Of a stretch of DNA of 64,000 nt, positions 33,897-41,203 are shown piece by piece. Positions within the stretch are counted from its first letter, which is position 1. Each line of letters begins with the position of its first letter. The translations under genes and the position numbers were made by a program. The notes under the pieces are model-generated. The model was not told where the DNA came from, made no database searches, and was given only the letters and a program-made list of their open reading frames with translations. Source of the stretch: Palsa-506 sp963786975 (GTDB lineage Bacteria > Actinomycetota > Actinomycetes > Streptosporangiales > Streptosporangiaceae); assembly GCA_963786975.1 (NCBI GenBank), contig CAWBBE010000004.1, positions 248,001-312,000 on the forward strand, given 5' to 3'.

Positions 33897-35753
33897 GTGC
33901 GATCTTCGGTCACGGCCAGTCTCGCTGCGGCTGCCCTGACGGTTAGCGCGCTGGCGTTCGGCCCCGGGACGGCCGCCGCCCAGGCCGCCGTCAGCACCCG
34001 GGCGCACGCGCACCGGCCGGCCGTACATCCGCCGGACTCGGCTGTGCCGGACTACCGGCCCGCATGCGCGGCGGCCAGGCCGGGGCGGATGTCCTGCCTG
34101 GTCCTCATCCGCACTGCTGCCGGGCACGGCGCCCGCCCGCTGGATGGCAGCAGAGCCGGCCGCGGCCCCGAGGCGAGGCTGCGCGGGCATGCCGCGCCGG
34201 CCACGGACGGTTACGGGCCGGCCAGCCTGCAGAGCGCCTACCAGCTCCCGTCATCGACGGCCGGCCGCGGCCAGACGGTCGCCGTGGTAGACGCTTTCGA
34301 CGACCCGGCCGCCGCGTCCGACCTGGCTGCCTATCGTGCCGCCTGGGGGCTGCCTGGCTGCGGCGCCGGCTGCTTCACGAAGGTCAACCAGAACGGGAAG
34401 GCAGGCCCGCTGCCGCGGCCGGCGCGGCTCAGCGGGTGGCCCACCGAGGAATCGCTGGACCTCGACATGGTCTCGGCGATCTGCCCGAACTGCCACATCC
34501 TGCTGGTCGAGGCGCGCAACGCCCGGCCAGCCAGTCTCGGCGCGGCGGTGAACACGGCAGTGAGCATGGGCGCCAAGTACGTGTCCAACAGCTACGGCGC
34601 GCCGGAATCCGCTGTCGACCGGACCCTCGACTCGAAGTACTACCGGCACCCGGGCGTCGCCGTGACGGCCTCGGCAGGCGACGTCGGCTACCGGCTCTCT
34701 TATCCCGCCTCGTCCCGGTACGTGATCTCCGTCGGCGGCACCACGCTGCGGCCGGCATCCGGCCCGCGCGGCTGGACCGAGCGTGCCTGGGGCCACGCCA
34801 GCTACGCCAGCCGCGCTAGCCGCGCCAGCCGCGCCAGCCGCGCCGACGAGGCCGGGCACGGCAGCGGCACCGGCTCGGGCTGCTCGGCGGAGGAAGTCAA
34901 GCCGGCCTGGCAGGACGACGCCGGCTGCGCCATGCGGACCGAGAACGACGTCGCCGCCGTCGCCAACCCGAACACCGGCGTCGCGGTCTACGACAGCTAC
35001 GACCAGCACGGCTGGCTGGGAGCCGGCGGCACCAGCGCCGCGTCGCCGATCATCGCATCGGTGTACGCGCTGGCCGGCCCGCCCGCGGCCGGAAGCTACC
35101 CGTCGTCCTACCCGTACGCGCACGCCGGCCGCCTGTTCGACGTCACGTCCGGCGCCGACGGCAGCTGCGCGGGCAGCTACCTGTGCACGGCCGGACCGGG
35201 TTACGACGGGCCCACCGGGCTGGGCAGCCCGGATGGCACGGCGGCGTTCGCCGCGGCTGCACCCGCGGCTGGCTGCCCGGCCAGGCAGCTGCTGCGCAAT
35301 CGCGGCTTCGAGCGCCGCAAGGTGCTGCCCTGGGTGGCCGGACATCAAGTGCTGACGAAGGCCAACGCGCAGCTGCCCGCGCACTCCGGCAGGCAGCTGG
35401 CGTGGCTGGACGGCTACGGTGTCACGCACACCGACACGCTGGCCCAGACCGTGACGATTCCGTCCGGCTGCCAGCGCGCGACGTTCTCGTTCTGGCTCGA
35501 CGTGCAGACCGATGACGCCGGCGGCCCGGCGGCCGACACGCTCACCCTGCGGGTGCTGGGTTCCGCCGGAACCGTGCCCGGGACGCTGGCCAGGTATTCC
35601 AACAAGGGCGCGGCAACCGGCTACCACCAGCACTCGTTCTCGCTGGCGCGGTACGCCGGGCAGCGGATCACGCTGAAGTTCACCGGCCAGGAGACCCTGA
35701 TCGGGCACGTCACCAGCTTCCTGGAAGACGACAACGCGCTGCACGTTTCCTGA
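33897..35753 (+). CDS. secreted sedolisin-type (S53) serine peptidase with C-terminal jelly-roll-like domain
   Basis: 618 residues from GTG 33897, after AAGGAGGA. Signal peptide about 1-31, then a short pro-region (to about 105). Peptidase core: LQSAYQLPSSTAGRGQTVAV, VDAFDDPAA, then catalytic Glu/Asp in TEESLDLDMVSAICPNCHIL, oxyanion Asp in ASAGDVGY, and the catalytic Ser in GAGGTSAASPIIASVYAL. The last 150 residues (from CPARQLLRNRGFE) form a beta-rich domain ending ITLKFTGQETLIGHVTSFLE, probably for carbohydrate or surface binding. Between them lies an SRA-repeat insertion (about residues 300-318). Acts outside the cell, probably at low pH. No pathway genes adjacent. Confidence 0.88.
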   Translation: MRSSVTASLAAAALTVSALAFGPGTAAAQAAVSTRAHAHRPAVHPPDSAVPDYRPACAAARPGRMSCLVLIRTAAGHGARPLDGSRAGRGPEARLRGHAAPATDGYGPASLQSAYQLPSSTAGRGQTVAVVDAFDDPAAASDLAAYRAAWGLPGCGAGCFTKVNQNGKAGPLPRPARLSGWPTEESLDLDMVSAICPNCHILLVEARNARPASLGAAVNTAVSMGAKYVSNSYGAPESAVDRTLDSKYYRHPGVAVTASAGDVGYRLSYPASSRYVISVGGTTLRPASGPRGWTERAWGHASYASRASRASRASRADEAGHGSGTGSGCSAEEVKPAWQDDAGCAMRTENDVAAVANPNTGVAVYDSYDQHGWLGAGGTSAASPIIASVYALAGPPAAGSYPSSYPYAHAGRLFDVTSGADGSCAGSYLCTAGPGYDGPTGLGSPDGTAAFAAAAPAAGCPARQLLRNRGFERRKVLPWVAGHQVLTKANAQLPAHSGRQLAWLDGYGVTHTDTLAQTVTIPSGCQRATFSFWLDVQTDDAGGPAADTLTLRVLGSAGTVPGTLARYSNKGAATGYHQHSFSLARYAGQRITLKFTGQETLIGHVTSFLEDDNALHVS

Positions 35754-35872
35754 CTGACGGCCGGCGCACGGGCGTCCGCGTTGACGGCCGTGCGCGCCGC
35801 TGGCTTGCCTTGTCCGGCCGGGCGGCCGGCATATCCGGTACGGCGCCCGGCTGGCCGGCTCCAGCTACCTGG

Positions 35873-36058
35873 CTAATGGTGGATGCCCTGGTAGATCAGC
35901 ATCACGCCGGATGTCAGCAGGACGGTTACCACTATCGCGGCGACCGTAAGGACAATCTTCAGCAGGGTCTTCCAGAAGATCACGGAGATCGCGGCGAATA
36001 GCACGACGGCCGTCCGGACGGACTCCACGGTCTGCGGCGTTCCATGAACGACGAACAT
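35873..36058 (-). CDS. small single- or two-helix membrane protein
   Basis: 61 residues from ATG 36058, with GGAGGTG seven bases upstream, which decides this start over an in-frame ATG at 36085. Two hydrophobic stretches, TAVVLFAAISVIFWKTLL and IVLTVAAIVVTVLLTSGVML, are separated by a Lys-containing turn and end with YQGIHH. No family is recognised. It is well translated by its signals and stands alone between the protease and a 790-base region without genes. Confidence 0.65.
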   Translation of the reverse strand: MFVVHGTPQTVESVRTAVVLFAAISVIFWKTLLKIVLTVAAIVVTVLLTSGVMLIYQGIHH

Positions 36059-36280
36059 GTTCGGCACCTCCTTTCGCATCGCCATCGGTTGCGAGTTCGC
36101 GGAAGCGCCTGGCCGTGGGCCTCGTCACCGGGCGGCTGCCAGGCAGCCGCAGGCCGGGCCGGATGCGGGTCTTGCATCCAGCGCGGTTGCCGGTAACATG
36201 AAGCACGACAACAGCCCTTCCGGAGCACGGCGGGGTTTCTGTCATTGGCACGGTCGATGCGGCAACATCGGCCGTGCTGG

Positions 36281-36320
36281 CATTTACGGCAGAGTCATTT
36301 ACGGCAGAGTCATTTACGGG
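36281..36320. repeat. 15-bp tandem repeat in a gene-poor stretch
   Basis: CATTTACGGCAGAGT at 36281-36295 and 36296-36310, followed by a 9-base partial third copy. The surrounding 36059-36846 contains no gene I can support. It includes AT-richer patches and the repeated palindromes listed next, and looks like a regulatory or decayed region upstream of the XRE cassette. Confidence 0.6.
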
Positions 36321-36485
36321 CACGGAGGCATGATTGCCCGGTCGATCGCGAACGGCGCTCGCAGTGCCCAGCTTTCCCTTTTGCCCCTTCCTTCGCAGCC
36401 TCCTCTCTTGCCCCACGAGTCGCGGCCCGGTGATCTTTCGCCGGGGCTCCCTGTGAGGTAGCGCACATATAGCGTCGCATAAGCT

Positions 36486-36758
36486 TTGGCAATTGCCAAT
36501 GGCGATAACCTATGGCAATAGTCGATCATCCTCCCCGGCAGCGCCAGTCGCGGCTGGCCCGCGCAGCCGGGCCAGCCCGGGGCAGCGGCCGGCCAGTCCC
36601 GGACCTCGTCTGGCCGTTGCCGCCCTAGAGTCTTACCTGTTCACGGCAGGTACGGGACGGCTCGTTCACGGATTCCCAAGTCGCGGCCGAGGATCCCCGC
36701 CGATGGCCCCGACGTGTTAGCATGTCGCGCACGGGTCTTGGCAACTGCCAATGGCGAT
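36486..36758 (+). promoter_or_regulatory. two copies of a 21-base palindromic motif upstream of the XRE gene
   Basis: TTGGCAATTGCCAATGGCGAT at 36486-36506 contains a perfect 14-bp palindrome. TTGGCAACTGCCAATGGCGAT at 36738-36758 differs by one base. The second copy is 88 bases before the XRE start; the first is 252 bases further upstream. A degenerate third (TATGGCAATAG) follows the first at about 36511. Repeated palindromes at this place are best explained as operators for the XRE regulator itself, perhaps allowing looping. The binding protein is not proven. Confidence 0.6.
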
Positions 36759-36846
36759 CGTCGTGGGGCTATCGCCACGCCACCTGGCATAAGTACTGTC
36801 GGGCGCTCCGGCTCGAACGCAGGACTACGTCCCGGAGGGGTCGGGC

Positions 36847-37695
36847 ATGGCAGAGGCAAACCCCACCGTGCGCCAGCGCGAACTCGCCTTTCGCCTGCGG
36901 GAACTGCGCAATGGGCTCGGCCTGACCGTTGATCATGTCGCCGACAAACTGCTCTGTTCGGCCACCAAGATCAGCAGAATCGAGACGGCGACGCGACACG
37001 CCAGCTTGCGCGACGTCCGGGACCTGTGCCAGCTCTACGGCGTAGACGACGACGCTACCGCCGAACTCATGAACCTTGCCCGGCAGGCCCGCGAGCCAGG
37101 CTGGTGGACGCAATACGACGATGCCAACCTAAGGCCCTACTTCGGCCTGGAGCAACAGGCCACGGCGCTCATCCACTTCTCCATGTACTTCGTGCACGGG
37201 CTGCTGCAGACCGAGGATTACGCGCGGGCCATCATCAAGGGGGTCAATCCAAAGATTGATCCGAGCGTACTTGACGACAGGGTCAAGGCGCGGCTGCGCC
37301 GTCAGCAGCTACTGGAGCAGGAGAATCGTCCGCGGCTAAGGTCGCTGCTTGACGAAGGCGTGTTGCTCCGCCAGGTGGGAGGAGCGCAGGTGATGAGTGC
37401 CCAGCTTGACAAGATCCTGCAGAGCGTGCGCGCGGAGAAGGCAACCGTCCAGGTCATTCCGTTTACCTCAGGTGCGCTCGCGAGCGCCGATGGTGACTTT
37501 ACTTTGCTGGAATTTGCCGATTCTTCACTTCCTGATCTAATTTATGTTGAAGGCCTAATGAGTCATTTCTACCAAGAGCGCCCGACGGAGATCGCACGTT
37601 ACCGCGAGACCTTGGAGTATCTGCGAGACGCGGCCCTGAGCCCGCGTGACTCGCTAAGCTTGATCGCTAAGATCAAGAATACGCATTCTGGCTAA
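36847..37695 (+). CDS. XRE-family regulator with DUF5753 (Scr1/WhiJ-like)
   Basis: 282 residues. ATG 36847 follows GGAGGGGTCGGGC. The helix-turn-helix (about 10-65) has LAFRLRELRNGLGLTVDHVA and KLLCSATKISRIETATRHAS. The DUF5753 part shows EPGWWTQYDDANLRPYFGLE, MYFVHGLLQTEDYARAIIKG, RLRRQQLLEQENRPRLRSLL and VQVIPFTSGALASADGDFTL. These regulators pair with small DUF397 proteins in actinobacteria and influence development and antibiotic production; the Scr1/Scr2 pair of Streptomyces was described as toxin-antitoxin-like. Two DUF397 genes follow here. The 3' part has lower GC than the surroundings. Confidence 0.92.
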   Translation: MAEANPTVRQRELAFRLRELRNGLGLTVDHVADKLLCSATKISRIETATRHASLRDVRDLCQLYGVDDDATAELMNLARQAREPGWWTQYDDANLRPYFGLEQQATALIHFSMYFVHGLLQTEDYARAIIKGVNPKIDPSVLDDRVKARLRRQQLLEQENRPRLRSLLDEGVLLRQVGGAQVMSAQLDKILQSVRAEKATVQVIPFTSGALASADGDFTLLEFADSSLPDLIYVEGLMSHFYQERPTEIARYRETLEYLRDAALSPRDSLSLIAKIKNTHSG

Positions 37696-37751
37696 CAACA
37701 CTCGGTCATATCGAGTATCTACGGCCATTTTACAGGAAGGAAATATAGCTG

Positions 37752-37982
37752 GTGACTTCATCATATCTGGCCAGTTCCGATAATTTGCGCTGGCGCGTCG
37801 CGAAAGGTTGCAACGGTGGCAGCTGCGTGCGAGTAGCGCCAGGCAACCAAGCGATCTTCATCGGGGACTCGAAGAATCCAGATGGCCCTATCTTGAGATA
37901 CAGCCGGTCCGAGTGGGACACATTTGTCACCAAAATAAAGCATGGAGATTTCGATCGGCTTGTGACGATGACCAGCTATTGA
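37752..37982 (+). CDS. DUF397 protein (Scr2-like), first copy
   Basis: 76 residues from GTG 37752; a GGAAGGAAA tract lies about 8-12 bases upstream. DUF397 pattern: RWRVAKGCNGGSCVRVAPG, IFIGDSKNPDGPILRYSRSE, WDTFVTKIKHGDFD. It follows the XRE gene by 56 bases. DUF397 proteins are thought to bind or modulate the adjacent XRE regulator. The low GC and unusual codons (ATA, TTG, TCA) match the 3' end of the XRE gene, so the pair likely moved together. Confidence 0.88.
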   Translation: MTSSYLASSDNLRWRVAKGCNGGSCVRVAPGNQAIFIGDSKNPDGPILRYSRSEWDTFVTKIKHGDFDRLVTMTSY

Positions 37983-38165
37983 GGCGCCGATTCTGGAGGG
38001 GCCAGCCGTAACAACGGCTGCCCCCTCACCCGTGTCATCAGGAACTCTGGCCACGAAAATCGCTACCGTCACGCGGTGATTAGTTGACAAGAACTAATTA
38101 TCCGTGCTTAGCATCATTTGGCGGCAATCCGGGCAGATGCTCTTGATCAGCACCTGGAGGACACG

Positions 38166-38381
38166 GTGGCAGGGGGACAGTCCGGCACGGCTCAGTGGCT
38201 GCGTAGCACGTACTGCAACGGCGGCGCATGCGTCGAGGTCTCGCCAGGCGGCGAGCGAATCGCGGTACGTAGCTCGGGAAACCCTGGCAGTATCATCACC
38301 TTCCCGGCCAGCAGCTGGCGCTCTTTCATCGCTCGCATCAAGCGGGACGGGTTCGGCAGCAATCGTCAGCCGGAGCCATAA
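38166..38381 (+). CDS. DUF397 protein, second diverged copy
   Basis: 71 residues from GTG 38166, with GGAGG six bases upstream. WLRSTYCNGGACVEVSPGGE, RIAVRSSGNPGSIITFPASS and WRSFIARIKRDGF follow the DUF397 layout, but the usual DSKDP motif reads SSGNP, losing the conserved Asp. GC is higher than in copy one, so the two are old duplicates or independent arrivals. It lies 183 bases after copy one and may have its own promoter. Confidence 0.82.
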   Translation: MAGGQSGTAQWLRSTYCNGGACVEVSPGGERIAVRSSGNPGSIITFPASSWRSFIARIKRDGFGSNRQPEP

Positions 38382-38399
38382 CGCCGGCGTGTTAGCCGC

Positions 38400-38561
38400 G
38401 TGCAGCTGACGGCGTAACCCGGGCAGCGGGATATCGCGCACGTGCGCGCCGTCCAGGGCGTGCACGCGCAGCACCGAGTGCGCGTCGCGCAGGTAGTGGC
38501 AGACAAAGGAGCCGCCGTAGAAGTGCGCCGCCAGCAGGGTGTCGCTGCTCCCGCTGCCAGC
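38400..38561 (-). pseudogene. remnant of an S9 prolyl oligopeptidase gene
   Basis: About 54 codons on the minus strand between a stop at 38562-38564 and loss of similarity near 38400. The sequence DTLLAAHFYGGSFVCHYLRD then AHSVLRVHALDGAHVRDIPL and PGL matches the propeller segment just before the catalytic domain in prolyl oligopeptidases (LVAHYLHDAHSRL...LYDLDG...VRDVPLPGLG in relatives, from memory). Both flanks are gone. It marks an ancient gene that was replaced, possibly when the XRE cassette entered. Confidence 0.55.
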
Positions 38562-38594
38562 CTAGGCACCCGGTGGCGCACTGGCCGGCAGGCT

Positions 38595-38650
38595 CCATGA
38601 TCACGGAGGATACGGCGCGTCATAGCGGGCCGGATCCTCCGTGATCATGG
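38595..38650. repeat. dispersed hairpin element, copy 2
   Basis: 22-base arms (38595-38616 and 38629-38650) with one mismatch and a 12-base loop. It shares its arm sequence with 31337-31386. It sits between the peptidase remnant and the TetR operator, so it is not simply at the 3' end of an intact gene. This favours a mobile or REP-like element over a gene-specific terminator, though it may serve as one. Confidence 0.65.
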
Positions 38651-38664
38651 AATGCGCGCCACGC

Positions 38665-38687
38665 TTCCTAGTACGCTGTACTAGGAA
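38665..38687 (+). promoter_or_regulatory. operator palindrome of the TetR-allantoin operon
   Basis: TTCCTAGTAC at 38665-38674 and its exact complement at 38678-38687 flank a three-base centre. The right arm touches a possible ATG at 38687, which is why I place the gene start at 38732 instead. Location and symmetry fit autorepression by the TetR protein encoded immediately downstream, and through it control of the allantoin genes. Confidence 0.7.
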
Positions 38688-38731
38688 TGTCGCCGGATGC
38701 GCGTCAGGCCAGGATGCGGAGGGGGAAGCGG

Positions 38732-39694
38732 ATGGAGCACCCGGATGATCTCTGGCCGCCGTTCGGCCCGCAGGCCGCCGGTCATGCCGACCGGGCACAC
38801 CGGCTGCTGCACGAGCGCGCCCAGTCCGCGCGCCGGCCCGGGCGCGGTCAGCAGGCCCGCGGGCGAGGCCGGATCGCGCCGACGCTGTCACGCGCCGAGA
38901 TCGTGGACGCGGCCATCGCCATCGCCGACGCGGACGGCGCCGACGCGGTCAGCATGCGGCGGATCGCGCAGGTGCTCCAGGCCGGCACGATGTCGCTGTA
39001 CTGGCACGTGGCGAACAAGGAGCACCTGCTCGACCTGATGCTGGACGCGCTGATCAGCGAGGTGCTGATCCCTGATCCGCCGGGCGACTGGAGATCGCTC
39101 CTGCAGGCCACGGCGCGGGAGAACCGGGCGATGCTGCTGCGGCATAGGTGGGTGATGGACTTCATCGGCGGCCGCCCGCCGCTAGGCCCGAACACGCTGC
39201 TTAACCTCGAGCAATTGCTGGCGGCGCTGGAGGATCTGCATCTCGGCACCGCCACGGCGCTGAACATCCTCGGGACGGTGAGCACCTACGTGATGGGCGC
39301 CGCGCTCAGGGAGCTGCGCGAGATCCGGGCGCAGCGGGACCTGGAGCGGAGCGGCTTCGACCGGGCGGAGGCAGCCGCGGGCATGGCCGAATGGCACCGG
39401 CGGCTGACGGCGGACGGCCGCTTCTCGCACTTCCTGCGGATCGTCGAGGAAAACCTTGATCCGGACGCCGAGGAGACCAGGGACGAGCGGTTCGAGTTCG
39501 GCCTGGACTGCGTGCTCGACGGCATTGCGAAGCAGGTCGAGCGGCGAGCCGGGCGGGCGGAGCGGCCAGCCGGGCGGGCGGAGCGGCCAGCCGGCCAGGC
39601 GGCCACCGCGGAGCGCCCGGCCCCGGTGACGGAGGGCCAGGCGGCCACCGCGGAGCGCCCGGCCGGCCACCGCGCACCAGTCCGGCGGAGCTGA
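38732..39694 (+). CDS. TetR-family regulator (TetR_C class) heading the allantoin operon
   Basis: 320 residues. ATG 38732 follows GGAGGGGGAAGCG. A long Arg-rich N-terminal arm (1-50) precedes the helix-turn-helix: LSRAEIVDAAIAIADADGAD, VSMRRIAQVLQAGTMSLYWH and VANKEHLLDLMLDALISEV. This is the TetR/TetR_C type, seen in drug and metabolite regulators. The C-terminal tail (about 280-320) is a run of ERPAG and AATAERP repeats, evidently expanded by slippage. Its stop TGA is followed directly by the GTG of allantoinase, so the two are coupled. I infer it represses the operon and responds to a ureide or purine intermediate. Confidence 0.85.
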   Translation: MEHPDDLWPPFGPQAAGHADRAHRLLHERAQSARRPGRGQQARGRGRIAPTLSRAEIVDAAIAIADADGADAVSMRRIAQVLQAGTMSLYWHVANKEHLLDLMLDALISEVLIPDPPGDWRSLLQATARENRAMLLRHRWVMDFIGGRPPLGPNTLLNLEQLLAALEDLHLGTATALNILGTVSTYVMGAALRELREIRAQRDLERSGFDRAEAAAGMAEWHRRLTADGRFSHFLRIVEENLDPDAEETRDERFEFGLDCVLDGIAKQVERRAGRAERPAGRAERPAGQAATAERPAPVTEGQAATAERPAGHRAPVRRS

Positions 39695-41125
39695 GTGAGC
39701 GCGGACTTCGACCTGGTCATCCGGGCCGCCCGGGCCATCGTCGACGGCTCCGAGACCGCGTGCGGCATCGGCATCAGCAGCGGGCGCATCGCGTCCGTCT
39801 GGCCGCTGGCCGAGACCGCAGGTCCGGCGCGTGACTCACCGGCGGGCACAGTCGAGACCGGCCGGGTCAAGTTCGAGACCGGCCGGAGCGCAGCCGATAC
39901 CGGCCGGGAAGCGCGGGAATCCGGCCCGGGCGTGTTCGAGACCGGCCGGGGAGTGATCGACGCCGGCCGGGACGTGGTGCTGCTGCCGGGCCTGGTCGAC
40001 ACGCACGTGCACGTCTGCGAGCCGGGCAACACCGAGTGGGAGGGATTTGCCTCGGCGACCAGGGCAGCGGCGGCCGGCGGCATCACCACGCTGGTCGACA
40101 TGCCGGTGGACAGCGTTCCGGCCACGGTCAGCGTCCGCGCTCTCGACGTCAAGCGGCGGGCGGCGCGCGGCCAGTGCGCGGTCGATGTCGGCTTCTGGGG
40201 CGGCGTCATCCCCGGCAACGCCGGTGAGCTGGCGGCGCTGCACGGGGCGGGCGTGCTCGGCTTCAAGTGCTTTCTGGCCGACTCGGGGTCAGCCGAGTTC
40301 CCGCCGGTCGGCGTGCGCCAGCTGACCGCGGCGCTGCGCCTGCTGCGCGGGCTGGGCGCCCCGCTGCTGGTGCACGCGGAAAGCGCGGAAGCCGCTGCGG
40401 CCATCTCGCACCGCGGCGGCCGCGGCTATGCCGACTACCTGGCCGCGCATCCCCGCGGCGTGGAGAACCTGGCGGTCGCCCAGGTCATCGAGGCGGCGCG
40501 GGCGACCGGCGGGCGGGCGCACGTCGTGCACCTGTCGAGTTCCGACGCGCTGCCGATGATCGCGTCAGCCCGCGCCGACGGCGTCCGGGTGACCGCCGAG
40601 ACCTGCCCGCACTACCTGACGCTGACCGCGGAAGAGATCGCCGACGGCGCCACCGCGGCCAAGTGCTCGCCGCCGGTCCGGGAAGCGGCCAACCGCGAGC
40701 TGCTCTGGGCCGGCCTGCGGGACAAGGTGCTCGACCTGGTGGTTTCCGATCACTCACCATGCACGGCGACGATGAAGGAACTCGGCACCGGCGACTTCGG
40801 CGTCGCCTGGGGCGGCATCTCCTCCCTGCAGCTCAGCCTGCCGCTGGTGTGGACCCAGGCGCGATGGCGAGGGTTCACGCTGGCCGATGTCGCCCGGTGG
40901 ATGGCGGAGCAGCCGGCTGCGCTGGCCGGGCTGGCCGGCAAGGGCCGGATCGCGCCCGGCTACGACGCGGACTTCTGCCTGCTCGCCCCGGATGAGCCCG
41001 CCGTCGTCGACCCGGGCCGGCTGCATCACCGGCACCCGGTCACGCCATATGACGGGCACCCGCTGACCGGCGTGGTCCGCGGCACCATGCTGCGCGGCAA
41101 GCCGCTGGCCCGGGGCGGCCGCTAG
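39695..41125 (+). CDS. allB: allantoinase (allB-type, dihydroorotase superfamily)
   Basis: 476 residues from GTG 39695. Hydrolyses allantoin to allantoate. Metal motifs: LPGLVDTHVHVCEPG (HxH), LGFKCFLADSGS with the carboxylated Lys, LLVHAESAEAAAA, ARATGGRAHVVHLSSSDALP, VTAETCPHYLTLTAEEIADG and DLVVSDHSPCT with the metal Asp. Between the N-terminal sandwich strand and the first motif (about residues 45-90) is an insertion of degenerate ETGR repeats (FETGRSAADTGRE, VFETGRGVIDAGRD) not normal for the family. It lies on the small beta domain and may be tolerated. It is coupled to the TetR gene and followed by allantoicase. Confidence 0.92.
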   Translation: MSADFDLVIRAARAIVDGSETACGIGISSGRIASVWPLAETAGPARDSPAGTVETGRVKFETGRSAADTGREARESGPGVFETGRGVIDAGRDVVLLPGLVDTHVHVCEPGNTEWEGFASATRAAAAGGITTLVDMPVDSVPATVSVRALDVKRRAARGQCAVDVGFWGGVIPGNAGELAALHGAGVLGFKCFLADSGSAEFPPVGVRQLTAALRLLRGLGAPLLVHAESAEAAAAISHRGGRGYADYLAAHPRGVENLAVAQVIEAARATGGRAHVVHLSSSDALPMIASARADGVRVTAETCPHYLTLTAEEIADGATAAKCSPPVREAANRELLWAGLRDKVLDLVVSDHSPCTATMKELGTGDFGVAWGGISSLQLSLPLVWTQARWRGFTLADVARWMAEQPAALAGLAGKGRIAPGYDADFCLLAPDEPAVVDPGRLHHRHPVTPYDGHPLTGVVRGTMLRGKPLARGGR

Positions 41126-41203
41126 GGCGCCTGCTGACCAGGCCGGCCGGGTAGGGGCCCGGGACAGCCGCCGGGCCGCGGTGCGGAGCGCGAGGAGAGT
41201 CCG

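Noticed and set aside
36281..36320. CRISPR-like array
   Set aside because: Direct tandem copies with no spacers and only two and a half units.
36057..36461. 134-codon plus-strand frame in the 36 kb gap
   Set aside because: It includes the tandem repeat, lacks a ribosome site and has no family; the gap looks non-coding.
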